A stretch of DNA of 23,175 nt from an uncultured Oxalobacteraceae bacterium (GTDB taxonomy: Bacteria; Pseudomonadota; Gammaproteobacteria; Burkholderiales; Burkholderiaceae). Under the pieces are notes generated by a model that worked only from the letters and a program-made list of their open reading frames with translations, had not been told where the DNA came from and ran no database searches. Each line of letters opens with the position of its first letter. Within the stretch, counting starts at the first letter, position 1. The stretch spans positions 1 to 23,175 of the forward strand of contig CAMLHI010000010.1 in the NCBI GenBank assembly GCA_946479705.1, given 5' to 3'. A program made the translations under genes and the position numbers. Shown here piece after piece: positions 9,401 through 21,400 of this stretch.

Positions 9401-12400
9401 TGCGGGACAGCAACGGCGCGCTGGTACTGGCCGGCTACCGCCGCGGCGCGCTGCTGGCAGCCGGCGTTTATACCATCAGCATCGCCCAGTCGGGCATTGC
9501 GACCAGCTTCAATTTCGCCATGCGCAGGCTCGATCAGCCACAGACCGCACAGATCGCCCTAGGGCAGACCGCCAGCCTGGCCGCCAGCACGGACTACACA
9601 TCCTCGGTCTACAAGCTCGGCGCTGCCGCAGGCGACGTGCTGCAGCTAAACGTCCTGAACAGCAGCGGCAGCACCTCGAACATGGTCTGGTCGCTCCTGA
9701 ACGAGTACGGGCAAACTGTGTATACCAGCACCCGGGCCAGTTTCGACGGCACCGGTACAGTGCTGGACAAGTCCGGCACCTACTATCTGGTGCTCGATAA
9801 CTTGACGTACGGCACCCCACCGGCGGGCTCGATCAGCTACCGCATCGACAATGTGCGCGACCAGTTGCCGACCCCCATCGTGCTGGGGCAGAGCGTCAGC
9901 GGTACCCTGTCGGCCCAGACCCAGAGCCGCACGTACAGCTTTACCGTCAGCGAAACCACGATGATCGCGTTCGACCGGCTGGTGGCCCAATCGAGCGGCA
10001 ATGTGTCCTGGCGCCTGAGCGCACCGTACGACGGATTCGTCGCGTCCGACACCATCTATTCGAACGGAAGCTACGACCCGACCAGCGTGGTCACCCTGCG
10101 CCCCGGCACCCATGCCATCACCGTGTACACCTCGTCCTTCGCCTCGCAGCCGTATGCATTCCGGCTGGCTCCGCTGAACCCGGCGACAACGCTGGTCAGC
10201 GGTGAATGGGTCGATGGCCAGGTGGTCAGCGCCAGTGGAGAAATGAGCGTCTACGGTATCGACGCCAAGGCCGGCGACCGGCTCTACTTCGACCTGCGCA
10301 ACGTCACGCCGCGGGTGGATGCGTACAATGCCGCCGCCGGCTACTCGCGCTACAACTATTTTGGTCAGGTCCGCCTGCTGGACCCGGCGGGCAATGTCGT
10401 CGCCAGCGGGTCGGACATCGTGGACACCGAATTCCTGGCAACGGTCTCCGGCCGCTACACCATCGAATTCGAAAACACCACGCTGTACGATTCGAACGTC
10501 AGCTTCAGCTTGGCCGCCTTCGTCAACCAAGTCCCCACGGTGCGCACGATCGACTTGGCCAACAGCCAGTCGGCGGTCGACCTGCGCGTGCAGGACCTAG
10601 CGGTCAGGCCGGCGCTGGCGGGCGGCGCGATCGAGTCGGGCGCGCGCATCCACATCGACTGGACCACGCTCAACCTGGGCAGCCAGGCCACGGCCGGCAA
10701 TTTCGCCGAGCGCATCATCGTGCGCAAGGCCGGCACCGGCGAGGTGCTGGTGCAGGCCGTGGTGCCGTACGACGAAGCCATTGGCGGCGCCCTGCAGCCG
10801 AACCAGTCGGCCGCGCGCAGCGTCGAACTGCGCCTGCCCGACGGCACCGTCGGCGCCGGCAACCTGACCGTCACCATCGAGACCGACACCACCGCGCTGC
10901 AGGACGAGCGCGGCCTGGATGCCCAGAACAACATCGCCAGCACCGCCTTCACCAGCGCGCTGGCCGCCTACCCGAACCTGGTGCCGGCCGGCCTGACGCT
11001 GGAGCCGGCGGCGAACTGGCAGTCGGGCGACAGCGTGACCGTCCACTGGAACACCCGCAACGACGGCGCGGCGCCGGCCGGCGGCGACTGGCTGGAGACG
11101 GTCGAACTGGTCAACCTGAGCACCGGCGCGGTATTGCTCGCGCGCCTGCTGCCGCAGGCGGCACAGGCCATCGCTCCCGGCGCCTCGGCGCAACGCTCCA
11201 CCACCCTGGTGTGGCCGGCGGGCCTGAACGCGGTCGGCAACTTCCGCCTGCGGGTCAGCGTCGATACCCAGGGCCAGGTGGCGGAATATTCGGCCGGCGG
11301 CGCGCTCGAGGGCGACAACCTGGCCGAGCGCCTGTTCGCGGCCGGACCGGATCTGCAGACCCGCAACATCAGCCTGCTGCAGCCGGGCGCCATGGATGGC
11401 GACAGCGTCACCCTGGTCTGGGAAGACGTCAACCTGGGCACGGTGGCGGCGCCGGCCGGCTACCAGGACCGCGTGGTCATCCGTCCGCGCAATGCCGACG
11501 GCAGCCTGGGCGCGGTGCTGATCGACACCAGTGTCGCCTTCCCGGCCGACAATGGCATGCCGCTCGCACCCGAGCAGGCGCGCCAGCGCGCGTTCACGTT
11601 CACGCTGCCGCTGGGCCAGCGCGGCAGCGGCGAATTCGCCGTGACCGTCACGGCCGACAGCAACAGCGCCAGCACCGGGGTGGTGTTCGAGACCAACCTG
11701 CAAGGCAATGCGGAAGCCAACAACAGCAGCGCCGGCAGCTTCAGCGCTGCCGCGCATCCGTACGCGAACCTGAAGGTGACGGACCTGCAGGCCCCCGGCG
11801 CGGCCCTGGCCGGACAGGATGTGACGATCAGCTGGAGCGTGCGCAACGAAGGCCAGGCCCCGGCCGCCTCTTCGTGGGTGGACCGCATCGTCCTGACCTC
11901 GGACGGCGTGACCGGCAATGGCGACGATATCGTCCTGTCGAACGTGAAGGTCAGCGCCGGACTGGCGCAGGACGGCTCGTATACCCAAGTTGCGACCGTG
12001 CGCATCCCGGGCCGCATCAGCGGCAGCTACCGCCTGGCCGTCATCAGCGACATCAATGGCAACGTGCTCGAGCCCGATACCCGCGCCGACAACGTGCGTC
12101 TGTCCGGACCGTTCCAGATCAGCGCGGCCTACACCGACCTGAGCCCCGCCATCACGAGCGTGCCCGCGAGCGCGTTCTCGAACCGCAACGCGCGGGTCGA
12201 ATGGCGCGTGACCAATGCCGGCACCCTGGCCAGCGACACCAGCCTGTGGGTCGACCAGCTGTACCTCTCCGCGACACCGGCGCTCGGCGCCGGCGCCATC
12301 CTGCTCGGCTCCCTGAGCCATGCAGGGGCGCTGGACGTGGGCGCAGCCTATGGCGCAGGGCTGGACGTGAAGCTGCCGCAAAACATCAGCGGCGACTATT

Positions 12401-15400
12401 ACTTCCTGGTCAAGACCGATGCCTTCGGCCAGACTTTCGAGCCGGGCTACACGGCCAACAATGTGGTGGCCAGCGCGGCGCCGGTCACGGTGCTGGCGGA
12501 ACCGAAGCCCGACTTCACCATCAGCGACATCGCCGTGGCCGACAGCTGGCGCGTGGGCGATACCGTCACGCTGTCCTACCGCGTCAACAATATCGGCACC
12601 GACGCCGTCAATGCCTACACCTACGAGCAGCTGCGCCTGGTGAACCTGGCCAATCCGGCGCTCAGCGTCAGCCTGGCCGCGCCGTCGGGGACGCGCCAGA
12701 TCGCCGCCGGCGCCAGCATGCTGGTCACCACCAGCTTCGCGGCGCCGAACACCGTGGCCGGCGCATGGCGCCTGGAGGTCGTGGCCGACGCCGCCAACCT
12801 GGTGGCGGAACTCGATGGGGGCAACAACATCGGCAGCAAGGCCGTGACCGTTACCAGTCCCGACCTGAGCGTCGAGGCGCTCGAAGTGAGCGGCAACCTG
12901 GTCGGCGGCAATACCGTGCAGCTGAGCTGGCTGACCGCCAACCGCGGCAGCGCCGGCGCGGAGAATGTCACCGACACTGTCTACCTCACCCGTAGCGGCG
13001 CCATCGACGGCGCCGCCATCAAGCTGGGCGAGCAGGTCCATGCCGCACTCGCGGCCGGCGCCAGCGCGCTCGGCCAGATGAGCGTGCAACTGCCGGTGGA
13101 CGCCGTTGGCGACTACAAGCTGGTGGTGGTGACCGACCGTCCCGGCACGATCAACGAAAACGGCGCGGAAAACAACAATCAGTTCGAACAGGCGCTGAGC
13201 ATCACGCGCGACCTGTACGCCGACCTGGCGGTGACCTCGGTCAGCGCGCCCACCGTGGTGGTGGGCGATCCGGCCACCTTCACGGTCAGCTACCAGGTGA
13301 GCAACCTGGGCGCGGGCCCGGGCCGCACGCTCTCCTGGACCGACGTGGTGGTGTACTCGGCCGACGCGGTGCTGGGCAATGGCGACGACATCGTGCTCGG
13401 CCAGGTGGCCCACGAGGGCGCGCTGGAAGCCGGCACGGCTTACACCGGCAGCGTCACCTATACCGCGCCGCGCGGCATGGTAAGGCACGGGCAGGTGTTC
13501 GTGCGCACCGACCTGGCGGGCAGGGTATGGCAGAACGGCAGCACCGCCAATGACGTGCGCATGGCCGACGCGCCGCTGGACGTGATGCCGACGGCGTACG
13601 CCGACCTGCGCGTCGAAAGCCTGAGCTACACCGGCACGCCGGTCAGCGGCGCCTCACTCGCGCTGAGCTGGACGGTGGCCAACCGCGGTATCGGCACCAC
13701 CGATGCCTCGACCTGGGCCGACCGGGTCTGGCTCAGCACCAACCCGGACGGCAGCGGCACCCGCTACGAGCTGGCCAATGCCTCGCACCTGGGGCAGATG
13801 AGCGCGGACGCGAGCTACGATCGCAGCATCGACGTGGTGCTGCCGAACGGGATCGAAGGCCTCTTTTACCTGAATGTGGGTACCGGCGGCCCGTTCGAAT
13901 TCATCTACACCGGAAACAATACCGCCAGCACGGCCGCCTTGTCGGTCACGCTGGCGCCCACGCCCGACCTGAGCGTGAGTGCCGTGAGCGCTTCGGCGGC
14001 CAGCGCGGCCGAGGGCGCGCCGATCGACATCACCTGGACGGTGCGTAACGGCGGCAATACCGTGGCCGGCGGCCAGTGGGCCGACCGCGTGGAACTGGTG
14101 CCGGTCGATGGCGGCGCGGCCATCGTGCTGGGCAGCTTCACCTATACGCACGCGGTCGAACCCGGCATCGCCTATACGCGTACCGAACAGATCCGCCTGC
14201 CGCGCGCCATCGAGGGCTTGTACCGCATCCGCGTGACCACCAACGCCGGCGCCCAACTCTACGAGCATGGCGGCGCGGCGATCAACAACACCACCCTGTC
14301 CGACCAAACCTTGCAGGTGAACCTGAACGCGCGCGCGAACCTGCGCGTGGCCGGGATCACGGTGCCCGAGCGCGTCACGGCCGGCACCACCGCCGCGGTG
14401 AGCTTCGAGATCAGCAACATGGGCACGGTGGCGACCTCGGGCCGCTGGACCGACAGCGTCTACCTGTCGCTGGATGGCAAACTCAGCAACGCCATCCTGC
14501 TGGGCCGCATCGACAATACCGAAGCCTTGCTGCCGGAAGGCGCGTACAGCAGCACCCTGGCCTCGTTCGATGTGCCGCTGCGCCTGCGCGGCGAAGCCTT
14601 CATCATCGTCCAGACCGATACCAACAACCAGATCGAAGAGTACCCGAACGAGAGCGACAACCTGCGCATCCAGAAGATCGTCATCGATCCGGTGCCGATG
14701 GCCGACCTGGTCGCCGCCGATGTGGTGGCGCCGGCCCAGGCCAGCTACGGCGCCACCCTCGACGTGCGCTACAGCGTCACCAACAAGGGCAGCGCCACGA
14801 CGCGCGGCGACAGCGCCGGCCTCACCGGCTGGACCGACACGGTCTGGCTGAGCACCAGCAAGGGCAAGCCGTCCGCCGCCAAGGGCGATATCCTGGTAGG
14901 CAAGGTGGTCCACGACGGCATGCTGGAAGCGGGCCAGGACTATGAGGGCGAGATCGCCGTCAGGCTGCCGGACAACGTGGCCAGCGGCCAGTACTTCCTC
15001 ACCGTCTGGACCGATACCTACGGCCAGATTGCCCAGGATACGCTGGCCACCAACGTCAACCCCGACGACCCGGGCACCCCGCTGGCCGAGAACTTCAAGG
15101 CACGCGCCATTTCGATCCTCGGCGCGGTCAAGCCCGACCTGGCGCCGCTGTCCGTGACGGCACAGCCAGCCGGGCAGGCCGGCAGCACCTTCAGCTTCAG
15201 CTACGTCAACCAGAGCGTGGCCACGCCGGCCGAGGGTAGCTGGACCGACCGGGTCTGGCTGACCGACAATGCCGACCTGTCCAGGGCCACGCGCAAGTGG
15301 CTGCTCGGCAGTTACACGCAGAAGCGCAGCCTGCAGGCGGGCGAAACTTACACCGTGTCCGACTCGGTGCAGCTGCCGCCGTCGGCGCAAGGCAGCTTCG

Positions 15401-18400
15401 TGGTGGTGGAGATCGACGCGGTGCGCGAGATCGCCGAGTACAGCGAGACCAATAACACCCGCGCCTGTGCCACCAGCGTGGGCAGTGTACCGTCCGACCT
15501 GCGTATCGAGCAGGTGCTCACGCAGCCGCTCAGCGACTCGGGCGAAGAAACGCAGGTCAGCTGGAGCGTTACCAACCACGGCGGCGCGGTCTGGAACGGC
15601 ACCCGCGGCTGGGTCGACAATGTCTACATCAGCCGCGACGCGACCTTCGTGGCCAGCCGGGCGCGCCAGATCGGGTCGGTGGTGCATGCCAATGACGACG
15701 GCCTGGCTGCCGGTGCCTCGTACACCAGCGGCGGCAAGTTCAAGCTGCCGGTCGGTGCCGAAGGCACTTACTATATCCATGTCATCACCGACGCCGTGCA
15801 CGGCGATGACCTCAGTCCCGACTTCGCCATCTCGTCCCAGCTCTACAGGCCCGCGGGCGAGTTCTTGACCGGCACGACGACCCCGGGACTGCCGGACTAT
15901 CGCTTCTACGAGACCTCGGTGTTCGAAGGCGTCAACGCGGCCAACAACGTTGCCAGCGCGGCGCTCCAGGTGGTGTACAAGGAACCGGACCTGCAGGTGG
16001 CGGACATCGCCATTTCCGACCCCAGCCCAAGTTCGGGCCAGAGCGTGCAGGTCAGCTGGACCGTGCGCAACGACGGCAACCGCGCCACCCGCAGCGCCAG
16101 CTGGCTCGACGGGCTCTATCTGTCGCACGACGATACGCTCGACGCCGGCGATCTCGCGCTGATCCACGCCGGCGATCTCGAGCCGAGCGACGGCGGCGGC
16201 GACATCGAGCGCCTGATGCATGTGAAGTCCAGCGGCCCCGGCCTTGGAAGCGACGGCAAGCCGCGCTATCTGCAGCCGGGCGAGTCGTACACCCGCACCG
16301 TCACGCTCACGCTGCCGTCCTCGATCAGCGGCAACTACCGCCTGATCGTCAAGGCCGATACCAATATCGGCATCGATCGCAAGTCCGCCAACGGCACCAT
16401 TCGTCCCGACCTGGCTGGCGTGAGCGACTGGTACACCAATACGGTCGAGGAGTTCCAGGACGAGGGCAATAACGTCGCCAGCATCGCCTTGCCGATCCGC
16501 CTGGCGGCGCAGCCGGACCTGGCGGTGGCGGAAGTGATTACCGCCGACAGCGCCGTGGGCGGCCAGCCCTTCGAAGTGCGCTACCGCGTGCGCAACGAGG
16601 GCGGCGATACGCCGGCAGACCAGAACAAGTGGCGCGACCTGATTTACCTGTCCAAGGACCGCAACCTGGACCTCAAGTCGGACGTCTTCCTCGGCTACGT
16701 CGATCATGACAGCGGACTGGCCGCCGGCGCCCAGTACGAAGCGAGCATCAATGTGCGCATGCCGCACAACCTGGACGGTCCGTACTACGTGTTCGTCGTC
16801 GCCGACCCGGGCCGGGCGTTCGGCGCCGCGGCCGACGGCAACGTGTATGAAACCGACAAGGCCAACAACGCCGCGGCGCGTTCGCAGCCGGTGCTGGTGC
16901 AGACCCCGCCGCCGGCCGAACTGCGGGTGGCCGCGGTCAACGTGCCCGGCGCAGGGCAGGTGGGCGGCACGGTGCAGGTGGCTTACACGGTCCACAACCA
17001 CGCGCTCAACCCGGCGCTGGGCAGCTGGACCGATGCGGTCTACCTCAGCTTCGACAACCAGTGGGACACCGGCGACATCCTGCTCGGGAAGGTCGACCAT
17101 GCCGGCGGCCTGGCCGGCGACACCTCGTACAGCGCCTCGCTCACCGCCACGCTGCCGCCGCTCAAGGACGGCAACTGGCGCGTGGTGGTGCGGCCGGACA
17201 TCTACAACCAGGTCTACGAAGGCCCGATCAGCTACGACGCGAACGGGGTGCACCTGCCGCCGTCCAAGGCGGCCAACATGACCGCGATGGGCGGGACCAT
17301 GGCGGTGACCGTGCCGAGCCTGACGATAGGCAACGCCATCGACACGACCCTGGCCAGCGGCGCGACCAAGCTATACAAGGTCAGCGCCAGCTCCGGCCAG
17401 ACCCTGCGCCTTTCGCTGGACGCGCTGGCCGACGGCGGCGCCAACGAGCTGTTCGTCCGCTATGGCGACGTGCCGACCGGCTACCGCTACGATGCCGCTT
17501 ACACGCTCGGCTATTCGGCCGACCAGCAAGCCATCATTCCGAGCACCCAGGCCGGCGACTACTATGTGCTGTTGCGTTCGCGCCAGGCCCAGGCCGGCGG
17601 CGCCCCGGCGGCGATCCGGGTCAAGGCCGAAGCGCTGCCGCTGTCGATCACCGGCATCACGCCCGACAGCGGCGGCAGCGGCGATGCCGACCATCGCTGG
17701 GTGAGCGTGGATATCCATGGCGCCCAGTTTGCCGCCGGCGCGCTGGTCAAGCTGTCGCGCCCGGGCGTGTTCGAGGTGCAGCCGGAGCGTTGGCAAGTGC
17801 TCGACGCCACCCACATCCGCGCCGTGTTCGATTTGCAGCACGTGCCGCATGGCCTGTACGACCTGCAGGTCATCAACCCGGACGGCCAGACCGTCACGGA
17901 ACCCTACCGTTACGTGGTCGAGCGCATGGTGGCGCCGGATGTCACCATCGGCATCGGCGGCAGCCAGACGATCGAACCGGGCGACAGTGCGCTGTACGGC
18001 GTCACGCTGCAAAGCCTGACCAACGTCGACACGCCCTACGTGCGCTTCGAACTCGGAGCAAGCAACCTCGGCTCCAATCAGGACCTGCTGCTCGGCCTGC
18101 CGCTGCCCTTCCTCACCTTTGCCTCGACCGTGGGCGGCCAGCCGCCCGGCCAGCCGCTGGCGGGGGCCGTCAACACCCAGACCTACGGCCCGACCCCCAC
18201 CGCCGGTACCGGGCGCGGCGACATCCCCTGGGCCTACCTCGATGGGCAGCTCAACACCAAGGGCTTCAACCTGGCGCCGGGCTACGCCTTCGACCTGGCC
18301 GCCAGCGGCATGGTCGGCGCCAGCTTCTCGGTCAGCACCTATCCGGGCCTGAAGGAATGGATGGCGCGCGACTTCGACGGCTTGCGCGCGCGCCTGTACG

Positions 18401-21400
18401 AGGCGCGTCCCGACTGGCGCGCCAGCGACTACCTGGGCGGCGGCGTGCAGGATCTCGACAAGATCGCCCCTGGCATGGCACTCAGGTTCAGCACGCTTGA
18501 CGAAGACGCGCACCTCACCGTGGTCGAACAGCTGGCCATGCCGTTCCGCTTTAACGTGTTCGGCGCGGCCACGCCGCTCACCCGCGCGGAGTTCGTTGCC
18601 GAGCAAAGCGCCTACGCGCTGCGCCTGCGCAGCGCCATCCTGGCCGACACCGGCGCGCCGGCGGCACTGCAAGTGCTGGCCAGCGACGCCGATCAATGGA
18701 GTGCCGGCTGGCTGGCCGCGCTGGAAAGCGCCGGCCTGCTGCGCCCGGTCGATGAAGCGCCGCCGGTGCGCGAGCATCCGCTCGTGCTGAGCCTGAACCA
18801 GACCCTGGCCGCGGGCATCCTGCTGGGCCATGGCGGCGACAGCTACCAGACCCAGGCCAGCATCCTCGGCTTCTTCGACAAGGTGCAGCAGTGGTACGGC
18901 GACACCGCGCGCTTTGCCGGCGATCCGCGGGCGGCAACCGCGCCGCTCGACTACATCGAATTCCGCGACGACGGACACGGGAACTTTACCGAAAGCCCGG
19001 TGGCGTTCGCGCCGAATGCGGCCGACTACGACGCCGGCGCGGCCCGCAATACCCACTTCCTGAACTTCAACGTGTTCGCCGGCGGCCCCGCCGAAATGGA
19101 GTACCTGCGCCACATCGGCCTGCTCGACGAGCAGTTCCGTCCGGTCGGCCCGCAGGCGCTCAACCTGGCGCAGTACCTGCAGCAAAGCAGCGCGCAGCAA
19201 AACGCCAGCGCCGCCACGGTCAGTGTGCGCGGGCCGCAGGTGCTGCCGAACCGCGACGGCGTGGCCTATGTGCCGGCCGGACAGCCGCTGCCGTACACGG
19301 TTTCGTTCCAGAACCCGAGCGGCGAGGGCGTGGGCGAACTGCGCATCGTCACCCAGCTCGACGCGGACCTCGATCCGCGCACCCTGCGCCTCAATGACCT
19401 CAAGCTCGGCGACCTGAACATCCATGTGCCCTCCGAGCGTTCGGTCTTCCAGGGTGAGTTCGACTTCACCGGCAGCAAAGGCTACATCCTGCGCGTGTCC
19501 GCCGGCATCGATACCGATACCGGCATCGCCACCTGGCTGCTGCAGGCGATCGACCCGGCCACCGGCGAGGTGATCACCGACCGCAGCCGCGGCCTGCTGG
19601 TGCCCAAGGACGGCGACGACAAGGCCCAGCGCGGCTTTGTGAGCTACACCGTGAGCACGGCGCCGAACGCGGCGTCGGGCGCGCGCATCGACAGCAGCGC
19701 GCGGATATCGGTCGATGGACAGCCGCCGGTGCAGAGCGCATCGGTCAGCCTGACGCTCGATGCCGCGGCGCCGCAAACCACCCTGGAGGTGCGCGCGCTG
19801 GCGGCCGGCGCCGACGGCGCGCCGGCCTTCAGCGTGGCCTGGAAGGCGCAAGACGATGCCAGCGGGGTCAAGTTCGTCACGCTGTACGTGGCCAGGGACG
19901 GCGGCGACTTCTTCATCTGGAAAAAACAGGTGCCGGAGGCCGAAGGGCGCGCCGTGTTCGCCGGAGAGGCGGGCCACACCTACGAGTTCCTGGCCGCGGC
20001 CATGGACATGGCCGGCAACCGCGAAGCGGCCAGCGTGAGCAATGCGGTGCTGCCGGACGATGGCGGCGCCCAGCAGGTGCTCGATGGACTGGGGACGAAT
20101 GCGGCCCTGGTGTCCAGCGCTGAACTGCCTGCCGCGCCGCAAGACCGCACCTATGTGAGCAATGCGCTGTTCCAGACTGCCACGCTGGGTCTTCCTGGCT
20201 ATGTGGCTCCCGAGCGGCGGGGGGATCTGAGCGGCGTACTGGCACCCATGATGGTGCGCGGTTTCGCCGACGGCTTCCAGTCAAGCGCCGGCGATATCGG
20301 TGCGCTGGCGATGGTGCAGCTGCCTGATCAGTCGATCCTGGTCAGCGCCGGGGCGGCCCGCAACGAGGTGTTCCTGTATGCGAAGGAGGGCGGCCACGCC
20401 ACCGCACCGCTGTTCGTGCTCGATGAGCCAGTGCTGGACATGGCGCTGGACCGCTTTGGCCAGCTGTGGGTCATGACCGGCAATGAACTGCTGCAGGTCG
20501 ATGCGGCCAGCGGAGTGATCGTCGGGCGCCATGGCGGCCCCGGCCAGGCGGCGCTCACGCACGCGCTGGCGATCGATCCGGACAGCGGCTTGATCTATGT
20601 TTCGTCGCACAACGGCATCGAGATGTTCGATCCGGCCGGCGCCGACGACGCGCACGCGTGGAAGCACTTTTCCAACGCCCGTGTCGGCGATTTGGCCTTC
20701 GGTCCCGATGGCCGCCTGTGGGGTGTCTCCTGGACCGGACCGGTCATCGGCGCGACGCTGCCGCAGCCCACCACCGACATCGTCAGCTTCCCGATGGCCG
20801 GCCGCGAGAAGGGCCGCGCCCAGCTCGAATACCGTTTGGCCGGCATGATCGACAGCATCGCTTTTGGCCAGGACGGCTCGCCGTTGGCGGGCCTGCTGTT
20901 GGCGTCGACCAACGGGGCCCAGCATGCAGGCTTTGCCGGCACCGCCGCGCCGCACGGCGCGAACGTGTGGATGGTGGAGCTGGCGTCGCGCCACGTGCTG
21001 CAGGTGGCCAGTGGCGGCACCCGCGGCGAAGCGCTGCTGACGACCGGCGATGGCCGCATCCTGGTGGCGCAGAGCGCGCATATCGATGAGATTTCACCGA
21101 TCAAGGCCCCGCATGTGCTCGCTTCGAGCGTTCCCGACGGTGCGATGGCCCCGTTGCCTTTGAATGAACTGTCGATCAGTTTCGACCAGACGATGTGGAC
21201 CGATCCAGACGGCTTCGACGCCGGCAATCCGTCCAGTGTTCTCGATGCCGGCAACTATACCCTGATCGCAAGCGGTGTCGACAGCGGCTTCACCCTCAAT
21301 CCGTCTGCGGTCCGCTGGAACGCGGCTACCCGCTCGGTGGTGCTTAGCCTGCCGGCCTTGCCGCCGGGCATGTGGCGCCTTGAGATCGCCGACACGCTGC

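Noticed and set aside
4351..10530. Secreted peptidase suggested by the PPC-like units
   Set aside because: PPC domains occur in many non-peptidases, and no protease catalytic domain or motif is present anywhere in the visible chain.
4351..17313. CRISPR array or nucleotide-level tandem repeats
   Set aside because: The periodicity is at protein level, with units of about 300 and 400 bases whose DNA has diverged. There are no short identical repeats with spacers.
52..20142. Very long open frames on the minus strand (for example 52-2211, 2335-4356, 10597-13488, 13654-17253 and 17371-20142)
   Set aside because: They mirror the GC-rich coding frame of the forward gene. Their translations are low-complexity in Ala/Gly/Val/Arg/His/Gln with no recognisable domain, and they have no independent start signals. 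Antisense openness is expected with this codon use.
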